Assembly: GCA_019054805.1 (NCBI GenBank)
Contig: JAHQIY010000006.1
Span: forward strand, 6,262,001 to 6,326,000
DNA: 64,000 bases
Direction: 5' to 3'
DNA from: Brachionus manjavacas
Taxonomy: Eukaryota > Rotifera > Eurotatoria > Ploima > Brachionidae
The position numbers were made by a program, and so were the translations under genes. Positions 21,601-31,458 of the stretch are shown in pieces (position 1 is the first letter of the stretch; every line of letters starts with the position of its first letter). The notes under the pieces are model-generated. The model ran no database searches and was not told where the DNA came from. It was given only the letters and a program-made list of their open reading frames with translations.

Positions 21601-22100
21601 GATCATTCAGGCTCAGGCCGAAACAAACGATATTAAAACTGAACATCAGCGAGAAATGGAAAGTCTTCTAGAAAATGTTAGAGAAATGAGCAAAGAATTA
21701 AAATTAAATATGGCCATGTTGGATTCATATATTCCCATTGAGTTTCAGGTTAAATTATTATTCTTATTCTTGGTTAGGTTTAATCTTTAACAAATTTAAA
21801 GGAAGTAATCGAAGAAAATGTTTTTTGGAATGAGGAGCTCGGTGAATGGCAACTAAAATGTGTAGCGTATACTGGAAATAACATAAGAAAGCCGAAGCAA
21901 AAAAATATTGACAAAAATACAGTATTTATTTGAACTTAAAAGAATTTAATTTTAAATTGATTTTTTAGTATCGAGTTGTTGATTTCAACCATGTGTATTT
22001 AAGTTATACAGCCGATAGTGCCGAAAAGGCCCTGCGAGATTTTCAGAGGGCGAAATCAGCAAAAGAAAAAAAAAAAAAACATTCCAAAATTAAAGAATAA
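18632..22100 (+). CDS. KIF3A: Kinesin-2 motor subunit KIF3A
   Basis: KIF3A is the plus-end motor that with KIF3B and KAP carries anterograde intraflagellar transport. Nine in-phase exons: 18632-18637 (Met-Pro only), 18690-18773, 18823-18991, 19052-19196, 19248-20044, 21128-21272, 21331-21748, 21802-21921 and 21969-22100, giving 671 aa (human 699). P-loop GQTGTGKT at 93-100, switch I NERSSRSH at 207-214 and switch II DLAGSE at 243-248 are intact. The motor is followed by INEDPKDAL, an acidic run, the KKISPEKM stalk start and a coiled coil with [15 protein letters not shown]. The tail has [19 protein letters not shown] and [13 protein letters not shown], both highly KIF3A-specific. Intron 5 (1.08 kb) holds a perfect hairpin at about 20677-20717. 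The gene starts 404 bp from divergent TSC1. Confidence 0.97.
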
Positions 22101-22279
22101 TCTTTTTTAAATATTTAATTCATTTTTAGTTGTTTTTAAGATATTTTTTAATGAAAATATAGAAAATTATATTCTAAATATACAATTGAATACTTTTTGA
22201 TGATGATAAGAAACGCTATAGTGCTTATTTTATTTTTATGATATGTTTATTTATAAAAAAAGCACGAATTTAAATTTAA

Positions 22280-22440
22280 GTTTCAAATTTTATTTATTTA
22301 TGTAGATTAGCAGCGATCAGGATGAGTATTTGAAAATTTTTAAAATCTAAATTCTTCAATGAATCTAATACATAGCTTTGGAGAGAGCTTTGTTGCTTGC
22401 AATCTTAAATAATTTGAATTCAAAATTATTAATATAAATA
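22280..22440 (+). pseudogene. First half of a decayed duplicate of the LIN54 upstream region
   Basis: The run GATTAGCAGCGATCAGGATG, then GAGTATTTGAAAATTT and later ACATAGCTTTGGAGAGAGC aligns collinearly with about 31130-31240 (GATTAGTAGCGAACAGAATG, GAGCATTTGAAAATTT, ACATAGCTTGAGAGAGC), upstream of LIN54. The similarity stops near 22440 and resumes near 24640, on the far side of the MULE. Confidence 0.7.
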
Positions 22441-22668
22441 TAAAATTACTTTCAAAAATTTAACATGGTTGTATTTGACAAAATAATCAAAACCCGTTCG
22501 CCATGTTAAAAGATATGTATACGAGAATGGGCGGTGCTTCTCATTTAACCCAAAAAAAATTAATTGGAAGAGACTTAACTGTCTTTCTCGCACTATTAAA
22601 AATAAATTGTTGCGCCTTTATTTAAATTGAATAATGCCGAATCTTGCGTACCGCGGCGTACCGCGACA

Positions 22669-22769
22669 AGGCTAACCAAGCGATTTGTACCAGGCTAACC
22701 AAGCGAATTGTACGAGGTTAACCAAGCGAAATGTACGAGGTTAACCAAGCGAATTGTACCAAGCTAACC
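22669..22769 (+). repeat. 23-bp tandem repeat, four units plus a partial one
   Basis: Units start at 22669, 22692, 22715 and 22738; each resembles AGGCTAACCAAGCGAATTG followed by TACC or TACG, and a truncated fifth unit begins at 22761. Upstream is a short doubled GCGTACCGCG. It is much less AT-rich than its surroundings. Confidence 0.9.
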
Positions 22770-22996
22770 ATTATATATTATTTATTCAAATAATAATAAT
22801 AATATAATGTGTAAAATAATGTTAGGTCTAATTGACTTTTATTATCCAATATCAATTTTTTTTTTTTTAATATTAATTAATCATTCGATTTAGAAAACTT
22901 CTTTTAGATGCTCGAAAGAGTGGCAATTGTTGTAATGAATTTCATTTATGGGCATTAAGTTCGTCATACAAAATATCGATATGTATTTATTCGAAA

Positions 22997-24203
22997 ATGA
23001 GAACAAATATTTTATCCTTAGATTCAGCAAGCTTTCTTCATATGATAAGCTCTGATATATCAAAAGTATGCCATGCAATTAAATATTCAGCCAAAAACAT
23101 TTCTTCAAATTTTTTCATTTGCGGCTATTTTGACCAGAGTCATTATTCTTTCTTAATTCCTCAAGACCAAAAACACGTTGAATTTAAACCAAAAAATGAT
23201 TTTACAACCGCAAGACATTAATTTTATTCTTCATGAAGATTTTAAGCAATATAAAGGTGAATTATTTTTAATTTTTGATGAAATTTACAACAAGGACGAT
23301 AGAATGTTAATCTTTTCAACAGAAAAAAATTTACAAATTTTGAGCGAGCAGAGACATTGGCTTTGTGATGGTACGTTTGACGCTGTTCCTTTAATTTTCA
23401 AAGAGCTGTTTTCGGTTCATGTTATTAAAAATGGGAAAAATTTGCCATTGGTTTTGGCCTTGTTTACTAACAAACAAGAAGCTACGTACACAAAATTTTT
23501 TCAATTTATTAATTCAAAAGTTAGAAATAGTCCTTTAAGTGTTTCCAGTGATTATGAATTAGCAATAATTAACTCAATTGAAGAAGTTTTTCCTGAAGCC
23601 GAAGTGTGCGGCTGCTTTTTTCACTTGAAAAAGTCGATTTGGCGACATGTTCAAGAAAATGGCTTAGCGACCAAGTACTCAGATTCTTCAAGTGAAAATT
23701 TAATTCGTCGACACTTAAAAATGCTAGCGTGCCTTGCTTTTGTGCCTGTTGATTTCGTTGTTGCTGCATTTGTTGAACTCCAAAGTTGCATATCTAATGA
23801 TTTGAAAAAAATTTTTACATATTTTGAAGATAATTACATCGGTGGCAAAAAAAGAACCAAAGTACCTAGTCGTAAAACTCCAAGATTTGGCTTGGAACTG
23901 TGGAACTGCTTTGAGAGAACTAGATTAGGCCTTCCGAGAACTAACAATAATTTAGAAGGTTGGCATAATGCGTTGCAATCAACAATTAAATCACATCCGC
24001 ATTTGTTATCTTTGATAGATAGTTTAAAGCTTGAACAGTCTCATACTGAAAATATTTATATTAAGTTGAGCACTGGTGAGATCAACAAAAGAAAAACAAA
24101 ATATGTTTTATTGGAAGAACATATTACAAATATAATTACCGACTTCAATAGTGAGAAAATAATGGAATTTTTATACAATTTATCTTTATTAATTGAATAT
24201 TAA
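22997..24203 (+). CDS. MULE-domain transposase, probably degenerate at its N-terminus
   Basis: The frame 23178-24203 opens without an ATG (first ATG codon at 23196). It has the MULE catalytic landmarks: D64 in LCDGTFDAVP, D125 in SSDYELA, the CGCFFHL box (about 144-150) and E260 in TNNNLEGWHN, all counted from 23178. ILIFSTEKNLQ-like sequence before the first D is also typical. An overlapping frame beginning ATG 22997 and ending at 23221 may be the N-terminal part, split off by a frameshift near 23190. The product would cut and paste DNA through an RNase H-like fold. The DDE core looks intact over 340 residues, so loss of activity, if any, is recent. No adjacent zinc finger was found. Confidence 0.85.
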
Positions 24204-24639
24204 TTTTTTTTTACTAAAAATATTTTTTGTCTAACTAAATCTTGTCTAATTTTTTTTTGTCAAAATAAAACTTGTCTAATTTATTTTTTTTTGTCTAATT
24301 AATTTATGTTGAAATAAAACTTGTCATAATAAACACTTGTCGAAATTGATTTAGTCGAAATATGTTTGTCCAATTAATACTTGTCAAAACATGTTTGTCG
24401 AAATAATCGGATACCGATTTTACAACATTTTTTAAATAATTTATTTCTTAGATTTAGTTTATATATTAAATTTTTAAATAAAATTGTCCAAAAATTTAAA
24501 AATTTTTATAACTTAATAATAAATTCATTGATTATAAGAATTCAATATTAGGATTATACGTGAACTTTCTATTGAATTATACGTGAACAAAAACGTCAAA
24601 TTTTAAATGTTGATTTTAAAATAGCAAAATTACTTGTTA

Positions 24640-24840
24640 TTTTATAAAATTAATATGGAATAAGAAAAATTCACAAAATAAAATGAAAGGAAATTAATGT
24701 TCTTTAAAAAAATTCATAACAAAGATAAATTTTTTTGACCGAGTCAATTTGATGCTGCTTTGAGACCTGTCATGAAAAATACCAACCTAAAGGAAATTCA
24801 GCCAAAATTAATATAATTGTACACGCCGGACCACTAAACA
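24640..24840 (+). pseudogene. Second half of the decayed LIN54 5'-end duplicate
   Basis: Sequence around GCTTTGAGACCTGTCATG through ACACGCCGGACCA matches the LIN54 start region (31440-31520: GCTTTGAGACCTGCCATG through ACACGCCGGACCA) at most positions. The copy keeps the ATG but hits TAA after 14 codons, so it is non-coding. It carries no trace of later LIN54 exons. Confidence 0.8.
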
Positions 24841-27774
24841 AAAAAACTGTATTAGGTGAATTTTTTTAAATACTTGTCACCCTAAATAATCACTTATTCA
24901 TCAGTTTATCAACTGATGCACAAAGATAAGTAATAATTTTACTTGTCACGTATCTCAGAAGCTATACGCTTCGTAATGTTTTTAAGATATGTTTTAATGA
25001 CATTTATATTTTAAATGTACATTTGAATCCTTTTCATTCACAAATTTCTAAAGTTTAATCAAAAGAAATTAAAATTAAAATTTAATCTAAATTTTGTCTT
25101 AAGTTATTTTCGACAAAAAACCCCATACTTTGAGCAGTAAATTATATAAAATTATTTTTTTCTTTGGCATGTTCCTTCAGATACTTGCAAAATATTCATG
25201 AATCTTTTAACATTTAATTTATGTTACTTGTGCGATTAAGCTCGGATGACTAAAAAGGGACAGCACGGTATTAAAAATGTTTAAGCTAAGACCAACTTGT
25301 TACATCTTATTTCTATTATAGCTCATAGAATTCTAAAGATTTAAAATACAATAATTTTGATAGAGTTAATCTGTTTTCAAAATTATCCATCATCAACACT
25401 CTGAAATTAAACTAACTTTCATCTGAATTTGTTTAAATAATGTCTAATGAAACTCCATCAAAAAATACTTTTTTTACTATCAAAGCATTTCAAAGCAAAT
25501 TTTACATTCATATTAGAAAATTTCAAAGATACCAAATTTCAAAGTTTCCGTAAAAAGTTTGTGCTATCATAACTTCCTGATTTTAAATGCAATTTAAAAT
25601 CTAAAGACAGATTCGAAATCCTCAGAATTCGTCTATCATTAATTGAAATAATAATTTTATTGACTTGCTGAAACAAATGAATCAAAGAGAGACCCTTCGA
25701 AATCGTGTGTATTTATACTACGAAAAAATTACATAAATAAAATTATTTTTCATTAATTTAAATTGAAAAATTGAGCAGTTTAAATTTTGATGATGTGAAC
25801 AGAATGAAGCAAAATATGTTTCACTAAATTCAGCCAAAAAAGATCACTTTTTATTAACAAGGAAATATTAATGATCAAATAAAATATCAATGTTTTGAAA
25901 TTTGATTATTTTTTGTATAAATACCTGATCTATCACCTTTTTACTTTTTACTTTTTGTAATTTTAATTTAGAATAATATCAACTAAAAAAAAATTAAAAT
26001 TATACAATAAAATTAAAAAAAAAAAATTTGAAAAATTAATCATTTATATATTTATTTAAAATTCAAGAAATTGCTGTCTTTAATTATTTATTTTTTTCAT
26101 TTAGTTAATTGTATAAGTAAAAAGATCACGAAAAATGAAATATTTTGGTAATGTGAAATTTTATTACACGACAATTGAATGTCAACATTAACTTTTTGTA
26201 TTAATGTTGACAAAAATGGTTCTGCAAATAGTAAAGTATTGGATATGAAGGAATATATAATTAATACTAATTTACCTCACAAAAAAAAATTGATAATTTA
26301 AATTTATCTAAATTTTGAAAAAAATTGTAAATGTAAACAAAATGGAGTATTTTGTAATTCAAGATGTCATAAAGGTGGTGTTTATGTTTAATGTAAAAGA
26401 CAATTTAATAAAGAAAGAATATGATATTTAAAAAAATGTAAATTTTTTAATTGATTGTTTTGTTTTTGATTGTTTTTTTATAAAAAATATTTTTTTCTTA
26501 CATTAAATAGCTAAATCTTAGACTAAATTAAAAAATTGAGAATTAACTTTCTCATTTAGTTAATTATTAAAAAAAGTATTTTTTTTACACAAAATCTTGT
26601 TTGATTAGACTAAACAATTTATTTTATTTATTCACTGTGACATATACAAATGATCTAACTACCAACTTAATCCCATATGATTATCCACATCGTTTCCAAT
26701 CAAATGGGTTCTCTAGTAATAATAATTTTATTACTTGCATCTTAAATAAAATTTTTTAAAGCCTATGCTGCTATGAATTTGTAAAAAAATCGCCAATTCC
26801 ATTCTGATACCAAATTTCAAAGGTTTCGAAAAATAAACGCAAAAATTAAAACAAAAGGATTTATTTTTTATTTATAAAAAAAATTTAAATGATTCAATAT
26901 TTCAAGTTGAAGTTGATTAACCAGAACAAAATTTACCTATTAGAGTACTTTTAAAAAAATTTTTGACTCTGGGAAGCTTCATAGAAAAGTTAAGAAAACT
27001 TGGTCAGTTATTTTGTTCCTTCAAAATATTCAAAAGAACCAGAAGTTTAAAAAAAAAAAAGACATCAATTTTCTAAAAAAAATTTTAAACTAACAAAGAA
27101 AATAGCAACTCTTCAATGAAGAATATGATATATTTATTTCTTTGAATTTTTTATTTTTTATTTTTTGAAATCATTAAAATAATAATAATAAGCTACTTCA
27201 GATTAACTTTAAAGCAAGCTTATGTTTGTTATGGTAGCAATTATGTATGTAATAACAGATGTAATTAAATACAAAAAAATTTAAATTTAAATCAAAGCAG
27301 GTTCGTAATTATTTTGTGTTTCAATATCGATTTTATACAAGGAAAGTCATTGATATACTAGATCACTATTACATTTCAAATTTTCAAATTATCAATGAAA
27401 ATTAGTTTTATTTTTTTTAAATAAAAAAGTTTTTTTCTAATAATAAATCAGATTTTAATTGATTCTCTGATTCAACTTTAACTAAAAATTATCTGTTTAA
27501 AAAATTTTTGCAGTAGTTTTTAAATGGAATTAAAAAAATAAAAAGTTGGTTAAAGTGTTTTTTATTGTGATCCCAATAACATGTTTAAAGGTCTAATTGT
27601 TCACAAAATTAGTGAAGTGGTTATACAAATTTTAAAATTTTAATTAAATAAAAAAAAATTTTAATGACCAAAAATTAAGATGCATACTTTTATGAAAATA
27701 AAAAAAATTTGAATATTTAACCTTTTATTTTAAATTTTAAATTTATTTTTACTAAATTTATTTTTCGTTGATTT
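24841..27774. other. AT-rich intergenic region with one cysteine-rich relic
   Basis: No gene is supported. At about 26325-26435 (plus) a broken frame reads NCKCKQN, FCNSRCHKGG, stop, CKRQFNKE. The pattern resembles the cysteine-rich C-terminal piece of some DNA-transposon proteins, but the match is short. Confidence 0.45.
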
Positions 27775-27919
27775 AAGGTTATGTCTAAAACATACACCCA
27801 TCAAGATTGCGAAAAAACAACACCGGGTGTAAAATTTATACTAAATCCTAATTTTAAAATTAGTAATTTTAAATATTGACTAAAAGTGAGGTAGCTAAAA
27901 AAATCTATTAACTATTTAA

Positions 27920-28946
27920 CACTCAAAAACCGGAGGGGTTTTTTCGACCCTTTTTGGTACTTCTTTTGGTTGTTGTTCCATAAATTTAATCTTTTTTGAA
28001 ATTTTTTTTTCCATCAAAACTAAAATAAAAAAAATGCTATAATTAATTAACTTTGATTAGAAAAAAAAAATTGTTTTCATGCTAAAGAAAAAATATACGT
28101 TAAACTCGGATAGGGGTTTTTTGAACCCTTCATAAATATTGTCTTTTTTTTCTTGTAAAATAAATCAAAGACATGGTTAATTATGCTTTTGGTTCCTAAC
28201 TCTACTTAATTCCTAGAATAATAGTAATTTTTTGAACCTTGTCTCGATGAAAAGCTCTTGAACTTTTTAGTAATGCGGATGATACCTAACCTGAAGTTTC
28301 TTGTGATAATTTTAATGGTTGTCAGGAAAATGATGACTTTTATAATAATTCCGAAAAAGAAATGGAAACATCAAATCAACCTTATACTGAATATGACTCA
28401 GATAAAACTCAGATAATAAATAACCTGAATAAGAAGAAACTAATAATGAAAAAACTTCAAAAAAATGGATCAGAATGAATGACGGAGAAGAGACAAGTCT
28501 TAGAGAAAAGATAAATTTCTAGAAGATGAATAATAAAAAAATTTTCAAAGAAGTTTTTTATGCCAATATGTTGCTCCCAAAGCCATGTGGTTAAAAATTT
28601 GGTCATGTGGTCAAGCTCCATTACGGAAAAAAGTTAACTTGTGATAAGGATCAAGTGTAAGTTTGGTCCTTAAGTAAGGTGGTTTTTAAATCGTTCTGTA
28701 AAAATTGTTAAGAATCAGTAATACGAAATTAAAAAAAAAAATTTTTTTTAGACAATTTTTTCTTAAAAAAAGTTTTAAATCAAAACCAAATTAATAAAAA
28801 AAGATTTATTTTTACATTCAGTATATTTTCTTTCATATATTGAGTATTTATCGTATTTTATGCATCCTAAAAAGCATATTATATTTAAGGGGTTATTTGG
28901 ACCCCTTCAGTACTTAACGTAAAAAAAAATTTCCGGTGTTTGAGTG
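27920..28946 (+). mobile_element. piggyBac-like relic with TTAA target sites
   Basis: Flanked by TTAA at 27916-27919 and 28947-28950. The left end is CACTCAAAAACCGGAGGGG and the inverted right end CACTCAAACACCGGAAATT. G-rich/C-rich subterminal motifs (GGGGTTTTTTCGACCC, AGGGGTTTTTTGAACCC) recur at both ends. The interior (about 28270-28520) encodes a broken acidic stretch (SENDDFYNNSEKEME-like) typical of piggyBac N-termini, but most of the transposase is missing. Confidence 0.8.
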
Positions 28947-29018
28947 TTAAGAGAATTAGTTTATTAACTAATTAGTAGTAGTATTAGTAGTAGTAATACT
29001 GCGTGGATCTTATCCACA

Positions 29019-29929
29019 ACTCCGAACAAATCGATTTAAAAATCGATTGATTTTTTCTTGTTTACTATTTAGTTTCTAAAATATCTCGAAATGAAAAATT
29101 AAAAATTAGCGATAAAGATTAAAATTCTAAAAATTAAATCTAGAGAAAGAATACACAGAAAATTTGACAACATCTTATTCTAATATCTTTCTAAAGATTC
29201 AAATTCCTATTTAAAAAAAAAAACAAAACAAAAATAAATTATATAAAAACTCAGTTTTGCACGTCTAAAATAAAAAATTTTTATTAAATTTAATTTAAAA
29301 AATCAAAAAATGAAAAATTTTTAGAACCATTATCTATTTGGAATATGAACCAAGAAACCTATCCAATTCTTTTTAACGTTGTTAAATCGATTTTCTGCAT
29401 CCCAGCTACTTCAGTACCCTCCGAACAACTTTTTTCTGCCACAGGCTATACGTCTGGGAAAGAAGAAATAAATTAAATCCACTAAAAATTCACAAAATGA
29501 TGGTAGTTTCAGAAAATTTATAAAAAACTAATTCAGAATTTTTTTTATATTTTAAATCGTTTCAAATTTTTAATTTTTATAATTTTAATCTTGCTTTATA
29601 TTACGAATAAAATTTTTTTCTAAATAAATCGTTAAATTGCAATTTTCGCTTTTATTTTGAAATTTTAAATCAATTTAAAAATCTTTATTAAATAAAAAAA
29701 ACATGTCTTTCTAATTCCTAATTTTAAATTACGAGATATATTAGAAACTTTAAATTCAAAAAGAAAAAATCAATCGATTTTCAAATCGATTTAGTAGTTG
29801 ATTATAAAAATTAGTCGATTAAATAATCGACTAAAAAAAATTAATCGATTTAATAATCAACTAAAAGAAATCAATCGATTTAATGTTAGTCGATTATTGA
29901 ATCGATTATTGATAATCGATTGCCAACAC
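29019..29929 (+). mobile_element. hAT relic with 8-bp TSD and dimerisation-domain fragment
   Basis: TATCCACA occurs at 29011-29018 and 29930-29937. Between them both ends are packed with ATCGATT motifs. The centre (about 29321-29520) translates to PILFNVVKSIFCIPATSVPSEQLFSATGY, which is split here into its key parts: ILFNVVK and IPATSVPSEQLFS, the C-terminal hAT dimerisation motif. Stops follow at once. The outer ends match only weakly (GTGTTGGCAATCGATT against AACAAATCGATT). Confidence 0.75.
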
Positions 29930-30059
29930 TATCCACAAGCTGCAACATAGTAACGTCCAGCTATAGCAGTACAATTTTCTATATAATAATTTAACACTAA
30001 TACAAACCAAATAGAATATTGTACCTAGAAAAACTAATAATATAAAAAAAATTAAAAAA

Positions 30060-30445
30060 CATATAAATGAAAGAGTAATAATAACGTTTCCTAAATGATT
30101 AACTCGGTGCTTCTAGATCAGCCTTTCTCCATTGATTGACAACCAACCACCTAGTCTGGCTTTAAATTTATTAACAGTATTCGCTTCAACAATGCAGTTT
30201 GGCAACATGTTCCACCAGCCAGACGCTCTATTTGAAAAAAAGTGCATTCTTGCGGTTACGCTCTTGTGATAATCATTTATTTCCTTGGATGTGAAACTTT
30301 GTGTTATAAAATTATAAAATTGGATTAAATCTCCCCTTTTTCTTCGCATTTCTAGCGAAGTGAGGTCCATCCTTTTCAATCTTGTCTCATAACCAATGTT
30401 TCTATTAACGGTTGGTATTTTAGTTGCTCTACGTTGATATGAATT
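30060..30445 (-). pseudogene. 3' tail of a CR1/L2-like LINE
   Basis: The minus strand reads QRRATKIPTVNRN, YETRLKRMDLTSLEMRRKRG, DLIQFYNF and, near the end, WNMLPNCIVEANTVNKFKAR, stopping at 30113. This is the C-terminal signature of the LINE family also found at 53453-54480 and 58003-58250. Only the tail survives, as expected from 5' truncation. Confidence 0.8.
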
Positions 30446-30780
30446 TAAAAGAAAAAGTTTTTTAATTTTAATTAAAAGTTTTTTATAAATAATATTTGAA
30501 AATAATTAATTAAAAAAGATATTGCTTTTGAAAATATATACGAATTATTTTAAAAATTATTATATGTGATCACTTTTTTAACTGAGCAAAAATCTCTGTT
30601 CATTCGAAATTTAAAGGTGATGACAATTTTTTTTTAGATGAAAATGGTTGTATATTTAAATTCAGATAATTAGGAATAAATGTATCTGAAAAAAATTTGA
30701 CTTTTCTAAAAATTTTGGTGATTTACACCCGGTGTTTATTTTTCGCAATCTTGATGGGTTTATGTTCTAGACATTACCTT

Positions 30781-31458
30781 GTTTTAATGTTCATATCTGT
30801 TTGAAATATTTTAAAATTAAAAAAGAATTAAATAAAAAAACTCTTTTATAAATTTATTCAAATTAGAATTTTAAAAAATTTGAAATTATTTAAAGACTAA
30901 ATTTTTTTGGAGTTAAGTCGAGAATAATTGAATTGGCGCCGTAACTAACAAAGTCTAATGTCAAAACTAAAATTAGCATAAAAAATCTTTATATTTCAAA
31001 ATTTAATTTCGTTCAGAATAAAATTGGCCTGCACATAAAATAATAAAAAACCTAGTTTACTTTTTGATCGGCTCTTTCTCAGTGGAATGCAAATATCAAA
31101 AATTTGAAACTTCTTTCAAATTTTACTAAATTATGTTGATTAGTAGCGAACAGAATGAGCATTTGAAAATTTAAAAATTCAAAATTTTTTCTCTTTTCTC
31201 TTATACATAGCTTGAGAGAGCACCAAAATTTGTTGCTTATAATCGAAAAAAATTTGCATTCAAACTTAAGCATCGAGTATATGCTTTGTGTCTAGCAATC
31301 AAATTAATATATGAAATTTTCAAAATAAGAAAAATTCAAATTCAAAAAATAAAACGAAAAGCAAATAGCTCTTCTTTTAAAATATTCGAAACAAAGAGTT
31401 AAACATTTTTTGACCAAGTCCGGTTGAGATAAGTGCCAATGTTGCTTTGAGACCTGCC
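30781..31458. other. LIN54 upstream region
   Basis: It contains the proximal LIN54 promoter by position. The block 31105-31520 is the source or sister of the broken duplicate at 22280-22440 and 24640-24840. No defined motif was found. Confidence 0.6.

Larger units (their letters stand above)
22440..24640 (+). mobile_element. MULE transposon inserted into the LIN54-like duplicate
   Basis: Limits are deduced from where the duplicated LIN54 5' sequence is interrupted. The segment carries a MULE transposase frame (23178-24203), a 23-bp tandem repeat near its left side (22669-22769) and, on the right (about 24210-24410), a run of diverged units containing TTGTC or CTTGTCTAAT. Clear terminal inverted repeats and target duplication could not be found by eye, so the exact ends are uncertain. 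Confidence 0.6.
27775..30780. mobile_element. 3-kb DNA transposon with ~55-bp terminal inverted repeats
   Basis: 27775-27833 begins AAGGTTATGTCTAAAACATA and continues ACCCATCAAGATTGCGAAAAA to ACACCGGGTGTAAA. 30721-30780 is the inverted version with about eight mismatches (AAGGTAATGTCTAGAACATA at the outer end). Nothing autonomous is recognisable inside; instead it encloses a piggyBac relic, a hAT relic and a LINE tail. The superfamily is unclear because no target duplication is obvious. Confidence 0.75.

Noticed and set aside
22669..22769. CRISPR-like array
   Set aside because: Units are directly adjacent without spacers, only four copies, and the genome is eukaryotic.
27920..28946. Reading the GGGGTTTTTT and AACCCTTC motifs as telomere-like repeats
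   Set aside because: They are few, diverged and placed at piggyBac ends with TTAA target sites.
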